64,000 bases of DNA, from positions 620,001 through 684,000 of the forward strand of contig NZ_JAUOSB010000001.1 of assembly GCF_030548295.1 (NCBI RefSeq), written 5' to 3'. Shown here piece after piece: positions 29,031 to 36,688 of the stretch. This DNA is from Wenyingzhuangia sp. 2_MG-2023 (GTDB lineage Bacteria; Bacteroidota; Bacteroidia; Flavobacteriales; Flavobacteriaceae). Within the stretch, counting starts at the first letter, position 1. Every line of letters starts with the position of its first letter. Below the pieces are notes generated by a model. It saw only the letters and a list, made by a program, of their open reading frames with translations, was not told the DNA's origin and did no database searches. Made by a program: the position numbers and the translations under genes.

Positions 29031-29961
29031 CAATTGAAATTAATTCTTCTTTTTGGTAGGAAATAGAGCTGTTGATTAGAATGATGTTGTTGTTTAGCAG
29101 TGCTTCTATAAGGTAATGATTTCCTTTAAAAAAACTAGATTTCACGGTTGCTTTGATTGCAGAGTCTGTTACAATTTTAATTTGTTCAGGATAAAGGATT
29201 GCATTGCCTTTTTTTTCAATGTTTAAGAGTTCGTAAGGAATTTCATTTACTTCATTGAAAAAAGAAGCAATGTATTTTGTTTTTGGATGATTGTAAATCT
29301 CATCTGGCAAACCACTAGCGATTATTTTTTTATCTCGGATGATGTGTACTCTATCTGCAAAAGAAAGCGCATCAGTGCTATCATGTGTAGCTACAATACA
29401 ACTAATGTTTTGAGATTTTAAGTAGCCAAACAATCGTCTTCTTAAATTGTTTTTTCTAAAATTATCAATGTGGCTAAAAGGTTCGTCTAACAATAATATT
29501 TTAGGTTCTTTGGCCAAAACTCTTGCTATAGCAACTCGTTGTTTTTGTCCACCACTTAGATTTTTAACTTTAATATGGGCAAATTTTACCATGTCTACCA
29601 CTTCTAGAAGTTCAAAAACTCTAGCATTTTTTTTGTCTTTGTAAATGTTAGACAGAAATTCACCAACATTTTCCGCTACAGTTGTAAAAGGCATCAAGCT
29701 AAAATCTTGAGCCAAATATTTCATGAAAGGATGTCCTGGAATTAAGTTGTATTTTGGACCTCTTAATTTTTCATCATTGTAAAAGATAGCTCCTTTTTCA
29801 ATGTCCATCAAACCGTAAATCAACTCAAGCAATGTGCTTTTTCCACAACCACTTTCTCCCAAAAGAGCAACATATTCTCCAGCCTTTACAAGTAGGGTAA
29901 TATCTTCTAAAACTGTTATATCATTAGAATATCCAAAAGAAACGTCTTTAATTTTTAACAT
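29017..29961 (-). CDS. ABC transporter ATP-binding protein without a nearby permease
   Basis: A 314-residue ATPase of the importer type (CysA/PotA/FbpC-like). Walker A is GESGCGKST, the signature LSGGQKQR, Walker B ILLLDEP and the H-loop VATHD. The C-terminal 80 residues resemble a TOBE-type regulatory extension. ATG 29961 gives the usual MLKIKDVSFGY start; the frame extends 7 codons upstream to an ATG at 29982. No permease or binding-protein gene is adjacent, so the substrate is unknown. Its 3' end overlaps the convergent DUF4837 gene by 14 bp. Confidence 0.92.
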   Translation of the reverse strand: MLKIKDVSFGYSNDITVLEDITLLVKAGEYVALLGESGCGKSTLLELIYGLMDIEKGAIFYNDEKLRGPKYNLIPGHPFMKYLAQDFSLMPFTTVAENVGEFLSNIYKDKKNARVFELLEVVDMVKFAHIKVKNLSGGQKQRVAIARVLAKEPKILLLDEPFSHIDNFRKNNLRRRLFGYLKSQNISCIVATHDSTDALSFADRVHIIRDKKIIASGLPDEIYNHPKTKYIASFFNEVNEIPYELLNIEKKGNAILYPEQIKIVTDSAIKATVKSSFFKGNHYLIEALLNNNIILINSSISYQKEELISIAIQY

Positions 29962-30077
29962 AATTGATGAATTGAAGGGCAAAGTTAAGTTATAAAACTA
30001 TAAGCTGTGGATTGGGAGTTTGATAAAATAAAATATTAATTTACGACCGTACAAAACTATAAACTAAAATAAATATT

Positions 30078-31442
30078 ATGAAACATTCAATTCGACTTCT
30101 TGCAGTAGCTTTGATGCTTTTTCAATTAGGGTTTTCACAAGATGAATATGAAAGCTCTTTTGATAAAGAAAACAGTATCTCTGGTAATTTAGGATATACC
30201 TCTGTAGATGGACAAGCCTTTGTAGGGTTTAGATTTCAACCACAATTTTCTTTTGGAAAAATTGGTTTGGGACTAGATGTACCACTTCTTTTTGACATTG
30301 AAAGTGGAGAGTTACGAAAAGAGGAATTTACAGAAGGGGTAGGGATTCTTCGTATGATTCGTTATTTGAGCTACGGAAATAAGAAAAAAGATCCTGTGTA
30401 TGTGAAAATGGGAGATATGACAGGAGAACGGTTAGGGTTTGGAGCTATTTTAGGAAATTACACTAACTCAGTCTCGTTTGAAAGAAGAAAAGTAGGAATT
30501 AGTGCAGATGTGTTGTTTAAAAAAACAATAGGACTGGAGGCTATTTATAGTGATCTTAATTTTGATGGAAGCATGAAGTTGTTGGCAGTAAGACCCTACT
30601 ACAAACCTTTTACAAAATCCGGAATTCCTGTTTTGAGAACTTTAGAAGTAGGGATGAGTTTTGTAGCAGATAAAGACGATTATGAAGAAGATACAGAAAA
30701 CGGAATTACATCAAACACTATTTTTACCAGAGATGGAAACAGTGCTTTTGGAGTAGATTTAGGAGTTGTTTTATTAAAAAATTCATTATTGGAATTGACT
30801 TGGGATGTTCAGTTTTCTAAGTTGAGTAAAAACGATGCTTTGGCCAATTTTATAGCTGCCAATTCAGCTATTTATACTTCTGGTGCAAGTTATGATAGTG
30901 GTAAAGGTTTTGCTACAGGATTTGAAGGTAATTTTAATTTTATTGCCAATTTGTTTCATTTAAACGCAAGAATAGAAAGACAGTGGTATGGAGAAAATTA
31001 CATCCCACAGTTTTACAATTTTGCCTATGAAATTAACAAAGATGCTCGGTTGAAGGAATTAATTGGAGCTGAAAAAGCGCAAGGGATTTATGGTAGATTG
31101 GGAGCAGAAATTTTAGATTTGGTAAAAGTAGAAGGGGAGTTGTTATTGCCAGATAATTTAGAAGAAAGTAGTAGAGGTGCAGTTTTAGGATTGACATTAC
31201 AAACCAAAGAAATTGCAAAATTTAGAGCCAAAGGAAAATATGTAAAAGCTCAGTTGTCAGATTTAAAAGATGCTTTTAAGTTTGATGAACGTGCTTTGGC
31301 AAATATTTTGGTTACATACCGATTGAATCAATTTATGGAGGCAGGAGTAGATTACCAATGGACGTATGCTCAAAAAGAGGATGGAACTTATGGACCTGTA
31401 AATCAAGTAAGACCTTATATCGGGTTTAGCATGAAGTTTTAA
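30078..31442 (+). CDS. Predicted outer-membrane beta-barrel protein
   Basis: A 454-residue protein with a signal peptide ending LGFSQ (about residue 21). The rest shows repeated short amphipathic strands and turns (NLGYTSVDGQAFVGFRFQPQF and similar), and it ends in the aromatic strand PYIGFSMKF with a C-terminal Phe, the signal for BAM-dependent insertion. No enzyme motif is visible and I do not recognise a named family. It stands alone with its own terminator and does not share a strand with its neighbours. Confidence 0.75.
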   Translation: MKHSIRLLAVALMLFQLGFSQDEYESSFDKENSISGNLGYTSVDGQAFVGFRFQPQFSFGKIGLGLDVPLLFDIESGELRKEEFTEGVGILRMIRYLSYGNKKKDPVYVKMGDMTGERLGFGAILGNYTNSVSFERRKVGISADVLFKKTIGLEAIYSDLNFDGSMKLLAVRPYYKPFTKSGIPVLRTLEVGMSFVADKDDYEEDTENGITSNTIFTRDGNSAFGVDLGVVLLKNSLLELTWDVQFSKLSKNDALANFIAANSAIYTSGASYDSGKGFATGFEGNFNFIANLFHLNARIERQWYGENYIPQFYNFAYEINKDARLKELIGAEKAQGIYGRLGAEILDLVKVEGELLLPDNLEESSRGAVLGLTLQTKEIAKFRAKGKYVKAQLSDLKDAFKFDERALANILVTYRLNQFMEAGVDYQWTYAQKEDGTYGPVNQVRPYIGFSMKF

Positions 31443-31457
31443 AATACACAAACACAT

Positions 31458-31498
31458 AAAAAAGGCTGTTTGCAATTTCTGCAAGCAGCCTTTTTTAT
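31458..31498. terminator. Bidirectional terminator between the barrel gene and the AraC gene
   Basis: The arms AAAAAAGGCTGTTTGCA and TGCAAGCAGCCTTTTTT pair with a single mismatch-like T/G around ATTTC. A and T tracts flank both sides, so it can serve the plus-strand barrel gene and the minus-strand araC-type gene. Confidence 0.92.
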
Positions 31499-31520
31499 GT
31501 GTTAAAGTTTAGATTCTTAC

Positions 31521-32438
31521 TTATGCATGAAACTTGGATCGGAATTCTGAGGGAGAAATATTAGTTTTAGATTTAAATAGTTTGCTGAAAGATTGTGAAT
31601 GTTCAAAACCAAATTCATAGGCAATTTCAGTAATAGATAAATTTGTGGTTGCTAATTTTTCTTTGGCTTTTTCAATCAGTTTTTCATGAATAAACTGTTG
31701 TGTGTTTTTTCCTGTTAGGCTTTTTAGCAAGCTGCTTAAATAATTAGGTGTTAAGTGTAACAAATCAGCTATTTCTTTCACAGAAGGCAATCCTTTATTT
31801 GTAGTATTTTTACTGTTTAAAAGCTCGGTTAAAACATCTTCTAGCCTTCCTAAAACTTCATGATTCTTCTTTTCTCTGGTAATAAATTGACGTTGATAAA
31901 ACCGTTCAGAATATTGAAGTAACAATTCAATCTGAGCAATAAGGATATTTTGACTAAAAGAATCAATCGTAGATTCAATCTCGTTTTTGATGTTTGAAAA
32001 AATTCCATTGATGAGAGTTTCTTCTTTTGGAGACATAAAAAGAGCTTCGTTAATAGCATAATTAAAAAACTCATATTGATGTATGGTTTTAGCCAAAGTA
32101 CTTTTCCATATAAAATCAGGATGGATGAGTAAGAGCCATCCTGAAGGTTTTTTATTTGCTCTGGAATTGGGTTTAATATGCAACAATTGACCTGGAGCAA
32201 TAAAAGACATTAATCCTTCGTCAAAATCATAATTTTGTTGTCCGTAGCGTAGTGTACCAACATTTCTTTTAACACCAATAGAATAGAAATTAAAATGCCA
32301 TTGCTCTCCAATATGTTCTGGTAATATATCAGTATCTACATAATCAATCAAACTAATCAAAGGATGTTGTGGACTTGACAGTCCTCTCATGGTATGAAAA
32401 TCACGGATGGTTTCTATTTTACGGATGTTGTTTTTCAT
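31521..32438 (-). CDS. AraC family transcriptional regulator
   Basis: A 305-residue regulator. The N-terminal half is a cupin-like sensing region (YGQQNYDFDEGLMSFIAPGQ). The C-terminal 100 residues hold the two helix-turn-helix motifs of AraC/XylS proteins (VKEIADLLHLTPNYLSSLLKSLTGKN and ITEIAYEFGFEHSQSFSKLFKSKTNISPSEFR). It is the second gene after an SDR oxidoreductase on the same strand, 16 bp downstream. Two direct repeats before the SDR gene are good candidates for its binding sites. Confidence 0.93.
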   Translation of the reverse strand: MKNNIRKIETIRDFHTMRGLSSPQHPLISLIDYVDTDILPEHIGEQWHFNFYSIGVKRNVGTLRYGQQNYDFDEGLMSFIAPGQLLHIKPNSRANKKPSGWLLLIHPDFIWKSTLAKTIHQYEFFNYAINEALFMSPKEETLINGIFSNIKNEIESTIDSFSQNILIAQIELLLQYSERFYQRQFITREKKNHEVLGRLEDVLTELLNSKNTTNKGLPSVKEIADLLHLTPNYLSSLLKSLTGKNTQQFIHEKLIEKAKEKLATTNLSITEIAYEFGFEHSQSFSKLFKSKTNISPSEFRSKFHA

Positions 32439-32454
32439 GATTTTTAAAAAAATG

Positions 32455-33216
32455 TTATAACATCATTCCTCCCGATGCTTCTATGCGTTGTCCATTGATC
32501 CAAGCAGCTTCTTCGGTACACAAAAAAGCAACAATACCGCCAATATCTTCAGGTTCTCCAATTCTTCCTAGCGTAGTAACGTTAGAAATAATCGATCTTC
32601 TTTCCTCATTGTTTTTGTTTTCGCCACCACCAAAATCCGTAGCAACGGCTCCAGGAGCAACTACATTAGCAGCTATTTTTCGATGTCCAAGTTCCTTTGC
32701 CAAGTATTTAGTAAACACATCTATTGCACCTTTTGCAGCAGCATAAGCAGAAGAGTTTGGAAGTGTAAAACGAGTCAGTCCAGAAGAAATATTTACAATT
32801 CTACCTTCATCATTTAGCATAGGAACAAGTTTTTGCGTTAAGAAATAAACTCCTTTAAAATGAATGTTCACCATCTGGTCAAATTGTTCTTCAGTAGTTT
32901 CTAAAAAAGGTTGATAAATTCCTGTACCAGCGTTGTTGATTAAAAAATCAAAATGAGGTTTACCGTATTCTTTATTAAGATAAGAAGATACTTGATGGAT
33001 AAAATCATCAAAAACACCAATAGTACTGGTGTCTAATTGAAAGGATTTTGCTTTTTGTCCGTTTTTTTCAATTTCAGAAACTACTTTATCGGCTTCAGCG
33101 TTTTTGGAGTGATATGTGAGTATTACATCAATTCCTTTTTTAGATAGGCTGATGGCAATTTCTTTTCCCAAACCTCTACTTCCTCCAGTTACAAGTGCTA
33201 TTTTATTTGGTTTCAT
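32455..33216 (-). CDS. SDR family NAD(P)-dependent oxidoreductase
   Basis: A 253-residue classical short-chain dehydrogenase/reductase. It has the cofactor motif TGGSRGLG (residues about 10-17), NNAG, catalytic Ser in NISSGL and the YxxxK motif in YAAAKG. It ends with the INGQRIEASGG pattern of the family. The substrate is unknown. It is the promoter-proximal gene of an SDR-AraC unit. Confidence 0.93.
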   Translation of the reverse strand: MKPNKIALVTGGSRGLGKEIAISLSKKGIDVILTYHSKNAEADKVVSEIEKNGQKAKSFQLDTSTIGVFDDFIHQVSSYLNKEYGKPHFDFLINNAGTGIYQPFLETTEEQFDQMVNIHFKGVYFLTQKLVPMLNDEGRIVNISSGLTRFTLPNSSAYAAAKGAIDVFTKYLAKELGHRKIAANVVAPGAVATDFGGGENKNNEERRSIISNVTTLGRIGEPEDIGGIVAFLCTEEAAWINGQRIEASGGMML

Positions 33217-33264
33217 TTTGTAAGATTTAAATTTTTATAAAGTTCTGTAGAAATACGCATTTGG

Positions 33265-33296
33265 TTGTAGTCAAATTCTTGGTATTTGTAGTCAAA
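33265..33296. promoter_or_regulatory. Two direct repeats, likely AraC operator
   Basis: TTGTAGTCAAA occurs at 33265-33275 and again at 33286-33296, a start-to-start distance of 21 bp (two helical turns) in the same orientation, as expected for AraC-family half-sites. They lie 49-80 bp before the SDR start codon. Confidence 0.65.
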
Positions 33297-33310
33297 ACTA
33301 AAACGATTAA

Positions 33311-33350
33311 ACCACAAAACACTTTTGCATTTGCAAAAGTGTTTTGTGGT
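33311..33350 (-). terminator. Perfect 19-bp hairpin after trxA
   Basis: Arms ACCACAAAACACTTTTGCA (33311-33329) and its exact complement (33332-33350) flank only TT. On the minus strand it follows the trxA stop by 23 bp and is trailed by TTTAATCGTTTT, a weak T tract. It most likely ends the trxA message. Confidence 0.6.
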
Positions 33351-33373
33351 AACATTGAAATAGAATTTAAAAA

Positions 33374-33733
33374 TTATTTTTCTACTTTCAAAATATCTTT
33401 GATCAACTCTTCAAATTGTTGTTTAGGCAATGCACCTTGAGCCATTTGAGGTTTTTCTCCTTTTGGACAAAATAATAATGAAGGAATAGAGCGAATTCCA
33501 AATGCTCCTGCTAATTCTTGTTCTGCCTCTGTATCTACTTTGTAAATATTAATCTTTCCATTGTATTCTTTTTGTAATTCCTCTAACAAAGGAGCTAAGG
33601 CTTTACAAGGTCCACACCAGTCTGCATAAAAATCGATAATTGCAGGAACATCTCCAGCAAAATCCCATTCTTGTGAAACTTCAAAGTTGAATACTTTATC
33701 TAAAAAATCTTGTTTTGTGATTGTTTGTACCAT
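33374..33733 (-). CDS. trxA: Thioredoxin
   Basis: A 119-residue thioredoxin with the active site WCGPC at residues 39-43 and the cis-proline in IRSIPSLLF. No signal peptide, so cytosolic. It reduces disulfides in target proteins. A strong hairpin follows it; it is flanked by unrelated genes. Confidence 0.95.
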   Translation of the reverse strand: MVQTITKQDFLDKVFNFEVSQEWDFAGDVPAIIDFYADWCGPCKALAPLLEELQKEYNGKINIYKVDTEAEQELAGAFGIRSIPSLLFCPKGEKPQMAQGALPKQQFEELIKDILKVEK

Positions 33734-33828
33734 GATTTTGTTTTTTATAGGTCAAAATTATTAATTACTAAGTCGGCTTTCTGTACCAAAGATTACATAA
33801 AGTAATTTACTGTGTTATTTAAAGAATG

Positions 33829-33850
33829 CATCTCGACTTCGCTCGATGAC
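33829..33850. repeat. Fragment of a dispersed flavobacterial repeat
   Basis: GCATCTCGACTTCGCTCGAT resembles short repeats I recognise from intergenic regions of flavobacterial genomes (CTCGAC..CGCTCGA type). It lies in the trxA-glnS gap. No second copy is visible in this window, so the identification is weak. Confidence 0.35.
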
Positions 33851-33922
33851 CAAAACAAGTTACATCCATTATATAACTTTTTACTTTGAACCATTAATTA
33901 GTTCAATAGGCTTTTATAATGT

Positions 33923-36010
33923 TTATGCAATTGCTTTTTCAATAATCTCTTTGATGAAAGGACTTTTTTCTTCAGCTAAAATGCTTTCCAAAGTAGTTTT
34001 ATTCTCAGCCAGTAAATCATCATTTGCAATAGTAATGTTAAGGGCCTCTAGTTTTATAGCTCCATTTTTCATTGTCAAAGCTTTGCTAATAAATGCTTTT
34101 TGCTCATCTGTTGCAATTCCAACAAATTTTAATGTTAATAAACCAGCCAATACATCTTTGTTGGCAATAGCCTCGCTTAATTTTTTAGTTAAAACGTCTG
34201 CGTTTACTTTGCTAGCCAAAGGTTCTATTTCGGTTAAAAGAGTAGCTCTATCTTCGTTAGAACGTGCTTTTAAATATTTTCCAGCCAAAGCAATAATAGC
34301 ATCGTAAGAAGCATCGTTGGTAGGTGCTGCTGTTTTCTTTTCTTCTTTAGCCCAAGAATCTGTCAATCCAACTGTGCGGTTAAAGATTAATTGATTCGTA
34401 TTACTATCAACATCTGCACAAAAATATCCTTTACGTTGGAACTGGAATCTATCACCTGGTTTAGAATTCAATAAACTAGGCTCTACCAAAGCGGTAATTA
34501 CTTCTAAAGAATTAGGGTTGATGAATTCTTTAAAATCGATGTCTTTATGACTGTCTGGAGCTTCATCTTTAAACAAACGATCGTATAAATTCACTTGTGC
34601 TTTTACAGCATGTTTGCTACTTACCCAGTGGATGGTTCCTTTTACTCTACGTTGACTTGCCTCGGTTCCAGATCCTGATCTAGAATCTAAATCAGCAGTA
34701 CAGTGAACAACAGTAATGTTTCCATTTTCGTCCTTTTCTACAGAATCAGCTTTGATGATGTAAGCGTTTTTCAAACGAACTTCACCACCTATTTTTAGTC
34801 TAAAGAACTTTTTATTAGCTTGTTCTCTAAAATCTTCTCTTTCTATATACAACTCCTTAGAAAATGGAACTTCTCTGTTTCCAGCGTTTTCATCTTCAGG
34901 ATTGTTTTCGGCAATTAAAATTTCTTCTTTGTCAGCAGGATAATTATCAATCACTAATTTTATAGGATCTAAAACTGCCATCACACGTGGAGCCGTTTTG
35001 TTCAATTCGTCCTTTATGCAGAATTCTAACAAAGCTACGTCTGTAACGTTATCTCTTTTAGAAATACCTGCTATTTCACTGAATTTTCTAATTGAATTAG
35101 GAGTATATCCTCTACGTCTTAAACCAGAAATGGTAGGCATACGTGGATCATCCCAACCAGAAACCAATTTTTCTTGCACCAATTGCAACAATTTACGCTT
35201 GCTCATTACCGTATAACTAATGTTTCTACGCGCAAATTCACGTTGTTTAGGTTGTGTTTTGGCAATTTCTTTAACTTGATCTAGATACCACTCATACAAA
35301 TCTCTATGGCTTTTAAATTCCAAGGTACACAAAGAGTGTGTGATGGATTCTAAATAATCAGATTCTCCATGAGTCCAGTCGTACATAGGATATATTACCC
35401 AATCGTTTCCTGTTCTGTGATGTGTTTTTTTAAGAACACGATACATAATAGGATCACGCATGTGCATATTATTATGTTGCATGTCTATTTTTGCACGCAA
35501 AATAGCTTCTCCTTCGTTAAATTCACCATTCTTCATTTTTTCAAATAAAGCCAAGTTTTCTTCTACAGAAGTATTTCTATAAGGTCCAGCTACACCAGGT
35601 TCGGTTGGGGTTCCTTTTTGTTTTGCTATTTCTTCAGAAGATTGCATATCAACATAAGCATTTCCAGCTTTTATAATTTCAATCGTCCAATCATATAATT
35701 GTTGAAAATAATCAGAAGAATACAATTCTTTATCCCATTGAAACCCTAGCCAGGCTACATCACGTTTGATAGCATCTACATATTCCTGCTCTTCTTTAGC
35801 AGGGTTGGTATCATCAAAACGTAAATTTACAGGAGCATTGTATTTTTCTCCCAATCCAAAATTCAAACAAATAGAAGCAGCGTGCCCAATGTGTAAATAT
35901 CCATTAGGTTCTGGAGGAAAACGGAAACGTAAATCTTCACGTTTCATTCCGTTTGCCAAATCTTCTTCAATGATTTGTTCAATAAAGTTCAATGATTTTT
36001 TCTCGATCAT
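33923..36010 (-). CDS. glnS: Glutamine--tRNA ligase with C-terminal extension
   Basis: A 695-residue class I synthetase that charges tRNA-Gln directly. It has the HIGH-type motif in PPEPNGYLHIGHAAS, the KMSKS-like VMSKRKL and the beta-barrel anticodon-binding region ending near residue 555 (FNRTVGLTDSWAKEEK). E. coli GlnRS ends there; this one has a further 135 or so residues, helical and rich in Ala, Lys and Leu (residues about 560-695). I could not name the extension. It resembles the idea of the YqeY-type tail known in Deinococcus GlnRS but I cannot confirm homology. Confidence 0.95.
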   Translation of the reverse strand: MIEKKSLNFIEQIIEEDLANGMKREDLRFRFPPEPNGYLHIGHAASICLNFGLGEKYNAPVNLRFDDTNPAKEEQEYVDAIKRDVAWLGFQWDKELYSSDYFQQLYDWTIEIIKAGNAYVDMQSSEEIAKQKGTPTEPGVAGPYRNTSVEENLALFEKMKNGEFNEGEAILRAKIDMQHNNMHMRDPIMYRVLKKTHHRTGNDWVIYPMYDWTHGESDYLESITHSLCTLEFKSHRDLYEWYLDQVKEIAKTQPKQREFARRNISYTVMSKRKLLQLVQEKLVSGWDDPRMPTISGLRRRGYTPNSIRKFSEIAGISKRDNVTDVALLEFCIKDELNKTAPRVMAVLDPIKLVIDNYPADKEEILIAENNPEDENAGNREVPFSKELYIEREDFREQANKKFFRLKIGGEVRLKNAYIIKADSVEKDENGNITVVHCTADLDSRSGSGTEASQRRVKGTIHWVSSKHAVKAQVNLYDRLFKDEAPDSHKDIDFKEFINPNSLEVITALVEPSLLNSKPGDRFQFQRKGYFCADVDSNTNQLIFNRTVGLTDSWAKEEKKTAAPTNDASYDAIIALAGKYLKARSNEDRATLLTEIEPLASKVNADVLTKKLSEAIANKDVLAGLLTLKFVGIATDEQKAFISKALTMKNGAIKLEALNITIANDDLLAENKTTLESILAEEKSPFIKEIIEKAIA

Positions 36011-36219
36011 TTCAACAAAATAAAAGGTTATTAAGAGAACAAATTTACAGAAATCAGTCTGAATACGATGAATTAAACTTTGGAAGTTGAAATATGTTTT
36101 ACGGAGGTATAAATAATATTGATAAATTAATAGTCTTAAGTGTATTTTGGTAACATAATTGTAGAATTAAGATAGAGTTTGTAGAAAAAGAATAATTTAA
36201 GAACAATAAAACAACAACT

Positions 36220-36687
36220 ATGGAAATAAATCTTACTGTTAATGAAAAAATAAGAAAGGTAGATGTAGATAAGAATACTCCTCTTTTATGGGTTTTAAGA
36301 GATACTTTACATTTGGTAGGAACTAAATTTGGTTGTGGTGTAGGGCAATGTGGAGCCTGTTCTGTTCATATGGATGGAGTTATTACGCGTAGTTGTTTGT
36401 TGCCTGTTTCTATAGTGGGAGATGCTAAAATTACCACAATAGAAGGTTTGTCAGAGCATAATAATCATCCTGTTCAATTAGCTTGGAGAGAAATAGATGT
36501 ACCTCAATGTGGTTATTGTCAGGCAGGTCAAATTATGACAGCTTCTGCTCTTTTAAAACAAAACAACAGTCCATCTAAAGAAGATATTAAAGATGCTATG
36601 CACGGAAACATATGTAGATGTGCAACCTATCAGAGAATTGAGAAAGCGGTAGAAAAAGCAGTGGAATTAACACAAACAACCAAGTAA
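36220..36687 (+). CDS. [2Fe-2S] subunit of a molybdenum hydroxylase
   Basis: A 155-residue protein with two [2Fe-2S] clusters as in the small subunits of isoquinoline 1-oxidoreductase and related enzymes. The plant-type cluster cysteines are C39, C44, C47 and C59; the second cluster uses C97, C100, C132 and C134 (QCGYC...GNICRC). It starts an operon with the catalytic subunit 1 bp downstream and XdhC/MocA-type maturation genes. No FAD subunit is present, so electrons probably leave through another carrier, such as a cytochrome. Confidence 0.94.
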   Translation: MEINLTVNEKIRKVDVDKNTPLLWVLRDTLHLVGTKFGCGVGQCGACSVHMDGVITRSCLLPVSIVGDAKITTIEGLSEHNNHPVQLAWREIDVPQCGYCQAGQIMTASALLKQNNSPSKEDIKDAMHGNICRCATYQRIEKAVEKAVELTQTTK

Positions 36688-36688
36688 C

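Noticed and set aside
31850-32200. Second minus-strand frame inside the AraC gene
   Set aside because: Out of frame within a gene with clear AraC helix-turn-helix motifs.
33846-34307. Plus-strand 153-codon open frame opposite glnS
   Set aside because: It lies antisense inside the well-supported glnS gene and has no recognisable motif; an AT-rich shadow frame.
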